A stretch of DNA of 41,787 bases from an uncultured Oscillospiraceae bacterium (GTDB lineage: Bacteria; Bacillota_A; Clostridia; Oscillospirales; Oscillospiraceae): the NCBI GenBank assembly GCA_910584605.1, contig CAJUAW010000008.1, positions 1 to 41,787 of the forward strand, given 5' to 3'. Below the pieces are notes generated by a model, which was not told where the DNA came from, ran no database searches, and saw nothing but the letters and a program-made list of their open reading frames with translations. The position numbers and the translations under genes are program-made. This document shows, one piece after another, positions 1 to 6,825 of the stretch. Numbering within the stretch: position 1 is the stretch's first letter; the number at the start of each line of letters is the position of its first letter.

Positions 1-538
1 CGGCTCCATTCTGGAGGATTTCGAGGAGACGGCGGGTCCCCGGGAGTACCGGGATGGCCAGCGGGTGTCCATCGCCGGAGTCATCGCGGGCGTCAAGACC
101 AAAACCACCCGAAACAACACCCTGATGGCCTATGTCAACCTGGAGGACAGCACCGGCACCATAGAGCTGCTGTGCTTCTCCCGCGTCCTGGACGAGAGCG
201 GGAGCTGTATCAAGGAGAACGTGCCCGTTCTGGCCACCGGGAAGATCTCCGTCCGGGAGGAGAAGGAACCCCAGCTGATGGTGGACTCGGTCAGTCCCCT
301 GTCTCATCTGGAGGCGGTCCAGGGCAAAGGAGAGACCCTGTACCTGCGTCTGCCCAGCCGGGAGGACCCCCGTCTGCGGAAGGTGCGGCTGGCCCTGTCC
401 TTCTTCCCTGGGCCGCAGGAGGTCAAGCTCTACTTTGAGGACTGCAAAAAGCTGCTGGGCTCCCGCTGCGAGATACACCCCGCCCTGGTGCAGGAGCTGA
501 CTGAGCGGCTGGGGCAGGAGAATGTGGTGGTGCAGTAG
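1..538 (+). CDS. dnaE: DNA polymerase III alpha subunit DnaE, C-terminal fragment
   Basis: The window opens inside this gene. The reading frame enters at base 2 and leaves 178 codons before the TAG stop. The visible part is the C-terminal OB-fold and tail of the alpha subunit that copies DNA in the replisome. The strand pattern around SIAGVIAGVKTKTTRNN, then AYVNLEDSTGTIELLCF and LATGKISVREEKEPQLMV, is typical of the DnaE OB domain, which binds single-stranded DNA. The catalytic aspartates and PHP domain lie upstream, outside the window. In Firmicutes, DnaE works beside PolC, which is also present here at 10383. The gene is followed by a strong hairpin and then by MgtC-family genes. Assignment to DnaE rather than PolC rests on this C-terminal domain order, since PolC carries its OB-fold near the N terminus. 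Confidence 0.88.
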   Translation, partial: GSILEDFEETAGPREYRDGQRVSIAGVIAGVKTKTTRNNTLMAYVNLEDSTGTIELLCFSRVLDESGSCIKENVPVLATGKISVREEKEPQLMVDSVSPLSHLEAVQGKGETLYLRLPSREDPRLRKVRLALSFFPGPQEVKLYFEDCKKLLGSRCEIHPALVQELTERLGQENVVVQ

Positions 539-606
539 ACGAATGCAGCGGCTGTATGGAGCGGTGGGATTTTGAGTGGTGGGGGATAAACTGCTGGTCC
601 CAAACC

Positions 607-640
607 CCGAAGCTTCTCCAACTGTGCGGAGGAGCTTCGG
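607..640 (+). terminator. 13-bp hairpin between dnaE and the MgtC pair
   Basis: Bases 607-619 pair with 628-640 over 13 positions, including one T-G wobble, around an 8-base loop. No T-run follows, so it may be a weak dnaE terminator or an RNA element in the leader of the MgtC-family genes. It ends 12 bases before the AAGGAGAG ribosome binding site of the first one. Confidence 0.5.
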
Positions 641-664
641 TCACGAACTGCAAAGGAGAGAAAC

Positions 665-1378
665 ATGCTGGACGCTCTGCGGGAATTCAATATGCCCTCC
701 GTCCTCCTGCGGCTGACGCTGGCGGTGCTGTGCGGCGGGATGATCGGGGTCAACCGGGAGCACAAGCGGCGTCCGGCGGGCTTTCGCACCTATATGCTGG
801 TGTGCCTGGGGTCCGCCATGACCGGTGTGCTGAGTCAGTATCTGTGGGTGATGATGAATACCCAGTGGGCGGAGGTCTCGGCGCTGCTGGAGAAGAAGAT
901 CGACGTCTCCCGCATCGGGGCCAAGGCCATCGGCGGAGTGGGCTTTCTGGGGGCAGGCACCATCCTGATCACCGACCAGTCGGAGGTGAAGGGGCTGACC
1001 ACCGCGGCGGGGCTGTGGGCCTCGGCCTGCCTGGGCGTGGCCATTGGAGCCGGGTTCTACGAGGGGGCGCTGGCGGGCTTCGCAGCCATTTTCCTGAGCA
1101 TCAAGGTGCTGCCTCGGATCGAGGAATTTCTGCTGTCCCGGTCCCGGAACATGAATCTGTATGTGGAGCTGGTGTCCCCCGAGCGCCTGCGGGACTTTAT
1201 CGCCCTGCTGAAGGCCATGGGCATCCAGATCTTCGACGTGGAGCTGGAGCGGAAGGGACAGAGCGGCGGTGGAGTCAGCGTGGTGCTCTATCTGCATTTG
1301 CCAAAAAGCCAGTCCCACACCAAACTGCTGGCCAATCTGTCCTACAGCCCGGACGTGCGGGCCATCGACGAGATATAG
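665..1378 (+). CDS. MgtC/SapB family membrane protein (first of tandem pair)
   Basis: A 237-residue inner-membrane protein. An N-terminal domain of about five hydrophobic helices (residues 10-150) carries the MgtC signature. RRPAGFRTYMLVCLGSA follows the first helix, and GGVGFLGAGTI and VKGLTTAAGLWASA follow later. A soluble C-terminal region of roughly 80 residues has the ACT-like look of the family. Characterised MgtC proteins support growth at low magnesium and inhibit the F-type ATP synthase in Salmonella; the role of gut Clostridia homologues is not established. The start is fixed by AAAGGAGAG about 5 bases upstream of the ATG. A paralogue follows 11 bases downstream, so the two are probably co-transcribed and may act together. 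The family call is secure; the function is inferred. Confidence 0.9.
   Translation: MLDALREFNMPSVLLRLTLAVLCGGMIGVNREHKRRPAGFRTYMLVCLGSAMTGVLSQYLWVMMNTQWAEVSALLEKKIDVSRIGAKAIGGVGFLGAGTILITDQSEVKGLTTAAGLWASACLGVAIGAGFYEGALAGFAAIFLSIKVLPRIEEFLLSRSRNMNLYVELVSPERLRDFIALLKAMGIQIFDVELERKGQSGGGVSVVLYLHLPKSQSHTKLLANLSYSPDVRAIDEI
985..1019 (+). repeat. 35-bp direct repeat, copy 1, inside the first MgtC gene
   Basis: This stretch is identical base for base to 1686-1720 in the second MgtC gene. It encodes the conserved VKGLTTAAGLW segment. Identity stops at both edges (A984 versus G1685, C1020 versus T1721). Confidence 0.9.
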
Positions 1379-1389
1379 GAGGCGGGGAT

Positions 1390-2079
1390 ATGCTGCACGA
1401 ATTGGATTTTTTGCGGGGGATGGGCCTGTCCGGCGTTGTCTTCCGGGTGGCGCTGGCGCTGTTGTGCGGCGGCGTGATCGGCATCGAGCGGGCGGAGAAG
1501 CGCCGGCCCGCCGGCTTCCGCACCCATATCCTGATCTGCTTGGGGGCGGCCATCGCCGCCATGACCAGCGTGCATTTGTTTGTGACGATGCACTATTATC
1601 TGGACGTGGCCCGCATGGGGGCCGGAGTGGTGTCCGGCATCGGTTTTATTGGCGCGGGCACCATCATGGTGACCCGGCGGCGGCGGGTGAAGGGGCTGAC
1701 CACCGCGGCGGGGCTGTGGGTGGTGGCGATTGTGGGCCTGTGCTGCGGCTTCGGGTTTTACGAGGGTGCGGTGTATACCACCATCCTGGTGCTGGTGGCA
1801 GAGGTGTTTTTCTCCAAACTGGAGTACCGTCTGCTCCGGAGCAACCGGGAGATCGGCGTGTATGTGGAGTATACCAAGCCCTCCTGCCTGGAGGAGGTGG
1901 TGGACCGGTGCCATATGCTGGGCGTGAAGATTGTAGACCTGGAGATCAATCGGAAAAACGACGAGACCGGGGCGTCCTGCGCTGTTCTGGCCCTCAGCTC
2001 CCGGCAGGGAGCGGGGCGGGAGGAGATCTTCCAGGCCCTGACCAGCGTGGACGATGTGCTGGCCGTGGTGGAGACGTAA
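1390..2079 (+). CDS. MgtC/SapB family membrane protein (second of tandem pair)
   Basis: A 229-residue paralogue of the preceding gene, with the same layout: about five membrane helices and then a soluble C-terminal domain. Recognisable blocks are GGVIGIERAEKRRPAGFRTH, GIGFIGAGTIMVT and VKGLTTAAGLWVVA. The loop between the second and third helices is shorter than in the first copy, and the C-terminal domains have diverged much more than the membrane part. The ATG at 1390 is chosen because TAGGAGGCGGGG lies just upstream, overlapping the stop of the first gene. An in-frame extension upstream exists but is only an open frame running antiparallel in sense to nothing known. A perfect hairpin at 2115-2142 ends the unit. 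The paired copies suggest a heteromeric or functionally split MgtC system. Confidence 0.9.
   Translation: MLHELDFLRGMGLSGVVFRVALALLCGGVIGIERAEKRRPAGFRTHILICLGAAIAAMTSVHLFVTMHYYLDVARMGAGVVSGIGFIGAGTIMVTRRRRVKGLTTAAGLWVVAIVGLCCGFGFYEGAVYTTILVLVAEVFFSKLEYRLLRSNREIGVYVEYTKPSCLEEVVDRCHMLGVKIVDLEINRKNDETGASCAVLALSSRQGAGREEIFQALTSVDDVLAVVET
1686..1720 (+). repeat. 35-bp direct repeat, copy 2, inside the second MgtC gene
   Basis: This is the second copy of the identical stretch at 985-1019. The copies lie 701 bases apart in the same orientation, so recombination between them would fuse the two genes into one. Confidence 0.9.
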
Positions 2080-2114
2080 GGGATATCCAGGAGCAGCACT
2101 TACAGAGAAGTGAA

Positions 2115-2142
2115 ACCGCCTCCCATCGCAGAGGGAGGCGGT
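2115..2142 (+). terminator. Terminator after the MgtC pair
   Basis: A perfect 10-bp stem (2115-2124 with 2133-2142) has an 8-base loop and is followed only by ATTT. It separates the MgtC unit from the yjdF promoter, whose -35 box begins 3 bases later. Confidence 0.7.
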
Positions 2143-2144
2143 AT

Positions 2145-2173
2145 TTGCAAAGCTGGTTCGGATCTGGTATAAT
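2145..2173 (+). promoter_or_regulatory. Promoter of yjdF
   Basis: TTGCAA at 2145-2150, a 17-base spacer, then TATAAT at 2168-2173 preceded by TGG (extended -10). This is close to the sigma-A consensus and places the transcript start about 10 bases ahead of the yjdF-type riboswitch. Confidence 0.8.
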
Positions 2174-2180
2174 GGCACTG

Positions 2181-2267
2181 CAGAGATAAAAACACAGGGC
2201 GGTAGGTAGTCCGTCCGCGGGCCGCGCTCCCGTCAGTAACCTTCCCTCCCGGGTCGTCCATTCTCTG
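2181..2267 (+). ncRNA. yjdF-motif riboswitch (azaaromatic-sensing)
   Basis: The leader of yjdF contains the conserved strings I associate with the yjdF RNA motif: ACAGGGCGGTAGGTAGTCC near 2194-2212, GTCAGTAACCTTCC near 2232-2245, and CCCGGG further on. CAGAGA at 2181-2186 pairs with TCTCTG at 2262-2267 and closes the element. Published work reports that this class binds diverse azaaromatic compounds and usually precedes yjdF, as here. CCTCCC at 2245-2250 is complementary to GGGAGG at 2279-2284, the ribosome binding site, so control of translation initiation is plausible. Recognition is from remembered consensus plus gene context. Confidence 0.8.
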
Positions 2268-2293
2268 ACACACAATCAGGGAGGAAACTGAAT

Positions 2294-2713
2294 ATGGACC
2301 GACATGCAAGCAGCTTTACCGTGCTGTTCCAGCCGCCCTTTTGGGTGGGGATCGCGGAGCGGTGGGACGAGTCAGGGTATTCGGCGGCCAAAGCCGTCTT
2401 TGGAGCTGAACCCACCGACGCCCAGCTCTATGAGTGGATCGAAACGGAGTGGCACAGGCTGCGGTTCAGCCCGGCGGCGGAGGGGGAGCGCCCTGCTCCG
2501 GAGCACAGGAATCCCAAACGGGTCCAGCGGGAGGCCCGTGCGGCCACCGGGGAGCGGGGCGTCAGCACCCGGGCCCAGGAGGCTCTAAGCCGTCAGCGGG
2601 AGCAGGAGGGACTGGCCCGGAAACGGGACGTCCAAAGCCGCCGGGAGCAGGAGCGGCAGGAAAAGTACCTCCTGCGCCAGCAAAAAAAGCGCGCAAAGAA
2701 GCGGGGCAGGTGA
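2294..2713 (+). CDS. yjdF: YjdF family protein (DUF2992)
   Basis: A 139-residue cytoplasmic protein. The N-terminal part (residues 6-60) has the YjdF pattern: SSFTVLFQPPFWVGIAER, then AKAVFGAEPTDAQLYEWI. From about residue 75 on it is an extremely basic, Arg/Gln/Glu-rich helix ending in KKRAKKRGR, which fits binding to RNA or another polyanion. The biochemical role of YjdF is unknown; its riboswitch suggests a response to toxic azaaromatic molecules. AGGGAGG at 2278-2284 sets the ATG. The gene has its own promoter and riboswitch upstream, and a terminator that overlaps its stop codon, so it is a single-gene unit. Family assignment is supported by both protein and leader. Confidence 0.88.
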   Translation: MDRHASSFTVLFQPPFWVGIAERWDESGYSAAKAVFGAEPTDAQLYEWIETEWHRLRFSPAAEGERPAPEHRNPKRVQREARAATGERGVSTRAQEALSRQREQEGLARKRDVQSRREQERQEKYLLRQQKKRAKKRGR

Positions 2714-2730
2714 AAACCTGTCCCGCTTTT
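2701..2730 (+). terminator. Terminator between convergent yjdF and ribU
   Basis: An 11-bp stem (2701-2711 with 2716-2726, one T-G pair) closed by a GAAA loop and followed by TTTT. The stem contains the yjdf stop codon. The minus-strand reading also gives a hairpin with a short T-rich tail, so it may serve ribU as well. Confidence 0.85.
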
Positions 2731-2759
2731 GGTGAGAGAGGAGGAGGACTGCTTCCGGT

Positions 2760-3386
2760 TTATTTGCCGGCGCCGTGGAGGATAGGGGAGAGGGGCTTGT
2801 AGACCAGGAAACACAGGGCGGCAGTGAGCAGCCCTTTGAGCAGGGTGAAGGGGGCGTTGAAGATAATCAGGCACTCCAGAAGGCCGTTGACGCCGGGGCG
2901 GATCGCCTGATACGCGGCGATGATCTTGTCGATTGCCATGAACTTGGTGTAGACAGGGTAGGAGATGAAGTAGTTGCAGGGGATGGAGAGCAGGGCCATC
3001 ACCGCCGCCCCGGCCAGCGCGCCGATGAGGGCGCTCTTCCGGGACTTCTTGTAGTGGTAGATCACCCCGGCGGTAAAGGAGAAGGCGGCGCCCAGGATGA
3101 AATTGCACAGCTCGCCGGCGTAGGCGGTGGAGGTGCCCTTGATGATGACCTTGAGCAGGTTCTTCAGGAAGGTGACGGTCACGCCGTACCAGGGCCCCAG
3201 GGAGAAGGCGGCCAGCAGCTCGGGCAGGTCAGCGATGTCCATTTTGATGAAGGCGGGGATCAGGAAGGGGATGGGGAAGTCGAAGATGTTCAGGACGCAG
3301 GCCACCGCCGAGAGCATAGCGGTGACGGTGATGGCCCGGGTGGAGATGGCGCGTCTGGAATGGGAGACAGTGGCGGGATTGGACAT
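2760..3386 (-). CDS. ribU: Riboflavin ECF transporter substrate-binding protein RibU
   Basis: A 208-residue integral membrane S-component of an energy-coupling factor transporter that captures riboflavin. About six hydrophobic helices are visible. The stretch FPIPFLIPAFIKMDIADLPE with the following LGPWYGV and KNLLKVIIKGTSTAYAGE blocks is typical of RibU. The energising EcfA/EcfT module is not in the window, as expected for group II systems. The ATG at 3386 is chosen over a longer frame because AAGGAGTG sits just before it and the longer frame would run through the riboswitch. The gene has its own promoter and an FMN riboswitch, which strongly supports the riboflavin specificity. Confidence 0.92.
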   Translation of the reverse strand: MSNPATVSHSRRAISTRAITVTAMLSAVACVLNIFDFPIPFLIPAFIKMDIADLPELLAAFSLGPWYGVTVTFLKNLLKVIIKGTSTAYAGELCNFILGAAFSFTAGVIYHYKKSRKSALIGALAGAAVMALLSIPCNYFISYPVYTKFMAIDKIIAAYQAIRPGVNGLLECLIIFNAPFTLLKGLLTAALCFLVYKPLSPILHGAGK

Positions 3387-3503
3387 AAAAAACACTCCTT
3401 TTTTGTATTTGACCGCTGAAAGACCATGTCTTCCAGGTGTCAAAACAAACAAGGAGGCGTGCTTGCGCGCACCAAAACGGCGCGTGTTTTGTTTCACACA
3501 CAT

Positions 3504-3622
3504 CTTCTTCCATCCGGACTGTAACCGTTGGTCCCGGAGTTTCACCGGGTCAGCGGACACGTTTCCGTGTCCGGTCGCGGACTTTACCGCCAGTGGGGAA
3601 TTTCACCCCGCCCTGAAGACAT
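3504..3622 (-). ncRNA. FMN riboswitch (RFN element) upstream of ribU
   Basis: On the minus strand the leader contains the hallmark RFN blocks: CTTCAGGGCGGGGTGAAATT, CCCCACTGGCGGTAAAGTCC, GACCCGGTGAAACTCCGG, and GGTTACAGTCCGGATGG. The outer stem pairs the first CTTC region with GAAGAAG at the far end. FMN binding normally represses riboflavin uptake genes. Between the aptamer and ribU (3387-3503), GC-rich inverted segments share one strand and are followed by a T-rich run near 3440-3460, consistent with a transcription attenuator. The switching mechanism is inference. Confidence 0.95.
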
Positions 3623-3642
3623 CGTATCCAGTTGTCTGCTCT

Positions 3643-3671
3643 ATTATACGACAGCGGCGGAGAAAATGCAA
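3643..3671 (-). promoter_or_regulatory. Promoter of the FMN riboswitch-ribU unit
   Basis: Read on the minus strand: TTGCAT at 3671-3666, a 17-base spacer, then TATAAT at 3648-3643. The predicted start falls about 10-15 bases before the aptamer. The stretch 3672-3792 towards pyrH is AT-rich, but I could not fit a well-spaced promoter for pyrH in it. Confidence 0.8.
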
Positions 3672-3792
3672 CCCCTAATTTTCGCCGGACGGGCAAATTG
3701 TGGACAATTTGAAAAAGTTTGACTTACCCTCTATGCAAACGGTAAAAAATATATTAAAATAGAGGCAAGAAAACGAACAGGAGGGGTAGTTC

Positions 3793-4506
3793 ATGGATCA
3801 GCCCAAGTATAAACGCGTGCTGCTGAAAATCAGCGGCGAAGCCCTGGCAGGAGAGGCTTCCCGGGGGTTGGACTTCCAGGTGATCGGCCGGGTCTGCGAC
3901 GTGATCAAACGCTGTGTGGACCGTGGGGTCCAGGTGGGCGTTGTGGTAGGCGGCGGCAACTTCTGGCGGGGTGTGAAGGACGGCGGCGGAGCCATGGAGC
4001 GGGTCCGGGCCGATCATATGGGTATGCTGGCCACCGCTATCAACGCCTTGGCCGTGGCCGACGTGCTGGAGCAGAAGGGGGTGGAGGTCCGGGTACAGAC
4101 CGCCATCGGGATGCAGGCCGTGGCCGAGCCCTACATCCGCTCCAAGGCCATCCGCCATCTGGAGAAGGGCCGCGTGGTCATTTTCGGCTGCGGCACCGGC
4201 AATCCTTTCTTCTCCACCGACACCGCCGCCGTTCTCCGGGCCGCCGAGATCGACGCGGACGTCATCCTCCTGGCCAAGAACATCGACGGCGTCTACTCTG
4301 CCGACCCCAAGCTGGACCCCACCGCCACGAAGTACGACGCCATTTCCTACGACGATGTTTTGGCTCAGCACCTGAAGGTGATGGACTCCACCGCCACATC
4401 GCTGTCGATGGACAACAAGATCCCGGTGCTCCTCTTCGCACTCAAGGACCCGGAAAACATCTACCGCGCGGTGATGGGCGAGACCATTGGGACCATTGTG
4501 GGATAA
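3793..4506 (+). CDS. pyrH: UMP kinase
   Basis: A 237-residue cytosolic enzyme of the amino acid kinase fold that phosphorylates UMP to UDP, the entry to UTP/CTP synthesis. The N terminus KRVLLKISGEALAG is the family phosphate-binding start. GGGNFWRG, then DHMGMLATAINALA and GCGTGNPFFSTDTAA, are bacterial UMP kinase signatures. Length is normal. AGGAGGGG lies 7 bases before the ATG. It is followed 24 bases later by frr, the usual pyrH-frr pairing in bacteria. It probably opens the long pyrH-polC unit. Confidence 0.97.
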   Translation: MDQPKYKRVLLKISGEALAGEASRGLDFQVIGRVCDVIKRCVDRGVQVGVVVGGGNFWRGVKDGGGAMERVRADHMGMLATAINALAVADVLEQKGVEVRVQTAIGMQAVAEPYIRSKAIRHLEKGRVVIFGCGTGNPFFSTDTAAVLRAAEIDADVILLAKNIDGVYSADPKLDPTATKYDAISYDDVLAQHLKVMDSTATSLSMDNKIPVLLFALKDPENIYRAVMGETIGTIVG

Positions 4507-4530
4507 AAAACAAGAAAGGAAGTAATGACC

Positions 4531-5085
4531 ATGAGCCCTGAGATCGTAAGCTATGATGAGAGAATGCAGAAGACCATTGAGGTGGTTAAATCCAATTTCG
4601 CCGCCGTCCGGGCGGGCCGGGCCAACGCCGGCGTACTGGACCGGATCATGGTGGAGTATTACGGCGCTCCCACGCCGCTGAACCAGGTGGCCAACATCGG
4701 TTCCCCCGATCCCCGGACCCTGACCATCCAGCCCTACGACATGTCCCTGCTGAAGGCCATTGAGAAGGCCATCCAGACCTCCGACCTGGGCATCAACCCC
4801 CAGAACGACGGCCGGGTCCTCCGTCTGGCCTTCCCCCAGCTCACCGAGGAGCGCCGCAAGGAGCTGACCAAGCAGGTGCGCAAGTACGGCGAGGAGGGCA
4901 AGGTGGCCCTGCGGAACATTCGCCGGGACGCCATGGATGACATCAAGAAGAAGACCAAAAAGTCCGAGCTGACCGAGGACGACCAGAAGAAGCTGGAGAA
5001 GGAGCTTCAGGACATGACCGACAAGCGGTGCAAGGACATCGACGACCTGACCGCCAAGAAGGAAAAGGAACTGATGGCGGTGTGA
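4531..5085 (+). CDS. frr: Ribosome recycling factor
   Basis: A 184-residue protein that, with EF-G, splits the post-termination ribosome. Family blocks include the N-terminal helix ending in VRAGRANAGVLDRI, the beta region YYGAPTPLNQVANI, DPRTLTIQPYD, and the C-terminal helical part VRKYGEEGKVALRNIRRDAMD. An ATG six bases earlier (4525) is in frame. The later one is preferred because AGGA at 4517-4520 is then 10 bases away rather than 4, but either could be used. It lies just downstream of pyrH. Confidence 0.96.
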   Translation: MSPEIVSYDERMQKTIEVVKSNFAAVRAGRANAGVLDRIMVEYYGAPTPLNQVANIGSPDPRTLTIQPYDMSLLKAIEKAIQTSDLGINPQNDGRVLRLAFPQLTEERRKELTKQVRKYGEEGKVALRNIRRDAMDDIKKKTKKSELTEDDQKKLEKELQDMTDKRCKDIDDLTAKKEKELMAV

Positions 5086-5095
5086 CTGCAGACAG

Positions 5096-5119
5096 CGGGC
5101 CGGTGAGGACACCGGCCCG
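5096..5119 (+). terminator. GC-rich hairpin between frr and uppS
   Basis: A perfect 10-bp stem (5096-5105 with 5110-5119) with a 4-base loop, followed by TTTCCC. The tail is poor, so it may only attenuate transcription into uppS or mark a processing point. Confidence 0.55.
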
Positions 5120-5157
5120 TTTCCCGGCATAGAAACATGAAAAAGGAGCGACCGCCC

Positions 5158-5904
5158 ATGGCCCTCTTTTCCAAAAAAATGGCAGCGCAGACCGAGGTGG
5201 ACTTCTCCCGTCTGCCCCGGCACATCGCCATCATTATGGACGGCAACGGCCGCTGGGCCAAGAAGCGGGGCCTGCCCCGAACGGCAGGTCATGCGGCGGG
5301 AGCGGAGACCTTCCGCACCATTGCCACCTACTGCAAGGACATCGGCCTGGACTACCTCACCGTCTATGCGTTCTCCTCAGAAAACTGGAAGCGGCCGGAG
5401 GAGGAGGTGGGAGCCATTATGGGCCTGCTGAAAAAGTACCTGCTGGAGGCCATCGCCCAGATGGAGCGGGACCGGGTGAAGATGGAATTTTTTGGCGACC
5501 TGTCCCCCCTGACCCCGGAGCTGCGGGAGTTGTGTGAGCGGACCCGGGAAATTTCCCGGCACTACGAGGGCTGTCAGGTGAACATCTGCCTGAACTACGG
5601 GGGCCGGGACGAGCTGGTCCGGGCGGCCCGGGCCTTTGCCCAGGACTGCATCGACGGCAAAGCCGATCCCAATCACCTGACGGTGGACCGGTTCGGCGGC
5701 TATCTCTACTCCCAGGGCGTCCCCGACCCGGATCTGGTGATCCGCACCAGCGGGGAGCTGCGGCTGTCCAACTTTTTGCTATGGCAGGCGGCCTATTCGG
5801 AGTTTTATATCACGGATGTGCTGTGGCCCGACTTCTCTAAGGAGGAGCTCCACCGGGCCATTGCCGCGTATCAAAGCCGGGACCGCCGGTTTGGAGGTGT
5901 GTAG
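5158..5904 (+). CDS. uppS: Isoprenyl transferase (undecaprenyl diphosphate synthase)
   Basis: A 248-residue cis-prenyltransferase that extends farnesyl diphosphate with isopentenyl units to the C55 lipid carrier for peptidoglycan and wall polymers. HIAIIMDGNGRWAKKRG holds the catalytic aspartate (D28) and phosphate-binding Arg/Asn. YAFSSENWKRP, NICLNYGGRDE and DLVIRTSGELRLSNFL are the other conserved regions. An ATG at 5137 is in frame but overlaps the AAAAAGGAG ribosome binding site that serves 5158, so 5158 is chosen. It is followed 2 bases later by cdsA. dxr and ispG downstream supply its substrates through the MEP pathway. Confidence 0.96.
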   Translation: MALFSKKMAAQTEVDFSRLPRHIAIIMDGNGRWAKKRGLPRTAGHAAGAETFRTIATYCKDIGLDYLTVYAFSSENWKRPEEEVGAIMGLLKKYLLEAIAQMERDRVKMEFFGDLSPLTPELRELCERTREISRHYEGCQVNICLNYGGRDELVRAARAFAQDCIDGKADPNHLTVDRFGGYLYSQGVPDPDLVIRTSGELRLSNFLLWQAAYSEFYITDVLWPDFSKEELHRAIAAYQSRDRRFGGV

Positions 5905-5906
5905 CG

Positions 5907-6725
5907 TTGGCAACTCGGATTCTTGTGGGTGTGGCGCTGGGACCGGCCTTTCTGGCGGCCCTCTACCTTCTGCCCCCCCTGGCGCTGGCGGTGCTGGTGG
6001 CCTTTATCGCCGGGATGGCCTCCTTCGAGCTGCTGCGGGCCGCTCAGGTGCCCCACCACAATGGGATGTACGCCGTCACCGCCGTGGCCGCCGTCCTGAT
6101 CCCCCTGGGACACGGGGTGGGCTTCGGCGGCTGGACCGCCCGGGCGGCGGCCCTTTTGCTGATGGCGGCTCTGTTCCTCCCGGCCCTGCGTCAGTACGGC
6201 GCGGAGGGGGAGATCAGCTTCAGCAGCATTATGGTCTGCCTCTTCGGCGGCATCGGCATCCCGGTCTTTTTGTCCGCCCTGGTGCAGCTGAAGTGGTTTG
6301 ACTGCGGACAGTTTTACGTGCTGCTGCCGGTGATCTGCGCCTTCACCACCGATATCGGGGCGTACTTTTTTGGAGTCTTTCTGGGGCGGCACCGGGGGAT
6401 CACCCAGGTCAGCCCCAACAAGTCGCTGGAGGGCTACATCGGAGGCATCGTCACCGGGTGCCTGTGCATGCTGCTCTACGGCTGGCTGGTGCAGTATTTT
6501 GGCGGGGTGACAGTCAAACTGCCGGTTATGGCTCTGTACGGCCTGCTGGGCAGCGCCATCACCGAGCTGGGGGACCTGTCCTTTTCTCTGATCAAGCGGC
6601 AGCACCATGTGAAGGACTACGGCGCCCTTCTGCCCGGCCACGGCGGGATGTTGGACCGGTTTGATTCCACCACCTTCGCGGCCCCCATGCTGCTGCTGCT
6701 GGTGGAGGTTCTGCCGGCGTTTTGA
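5907..6725 (+). CDS. cdsA: Phosphatidate cytidylyltransferase
   Basis: A 272-residue polytopic membrane enzyme making CDP-diacylglycerol from phosphatidate and CTP, the branch point of phospholipid synthesis. The C-terminal CDS signature is clear: SFSLIKRQHHVKDYGALLPG followed by HGGMLDRFDS. SPNKSLEGYIGG is a second conserved block. About seven to eight hydrophobic helices precede these. The start is a TTG with GGAGGTGT six bases upstream, overlapping the end of uppS. The order uppS-cdsA-dxr-rseP-ispG-polC is a standard bacterial cluster. Confidence 0.95.
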   Translation: MATRILVGVALGPAFLAALYLLPPLALAVLVAFIAGMASFELLRAAQVPHHNGMYAVTAVAAVLIPLGHGVGFGGWTARAAALLLMAALFLPALRQYGAEGEISFSSIMVCLFGGIGIPVFLSALVQLKWFDCGQFYVLLPVICAFTTDIGAYFFGVFLGRHRGITQVSPNKSLEGYIGGIVTGCLCMLLYGWLVQYFGGVTVKLPVMALYGLLGSAITELGDLSFSLIKRQHHVKDYGALLPGHGGMLDRFDSTTFAAPMLLLLVEVLPAF

Positions 6726-6825
6726 GAACAGCGTCCCCGTCCCGCCGCAGCGGCAGAAGCCTCCCTTTGCAACGGGGGGATTTTGGATGCAATCCTGGGG
6801 TGTTTGCATAGAAAGGAACACAATT

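Noticed and set aside
556..1389. Upstream extension of the second MgtC reading frame to 556
   Set aside because: It runs out of frame through the first MgtC gene and the hairpin. The ATG at 1390 has a perfect ribosome binding site and matches the family N terminus.
985..1720. The 35-bp direct repeat as a mobile element border
   Set aside because: Both copies are coding and fall at the same homologous place in two paralogues, so duplication or gene conversion explains them better.
3719..3760. Possible pyrH promoter (TTGACT at 3719 with TATATT or TAAAAT downstream)
   Set aside because: The distance between the boxes is 25 to 30 bases, not 17, so I could not support a promoter despite the AT-rich context.
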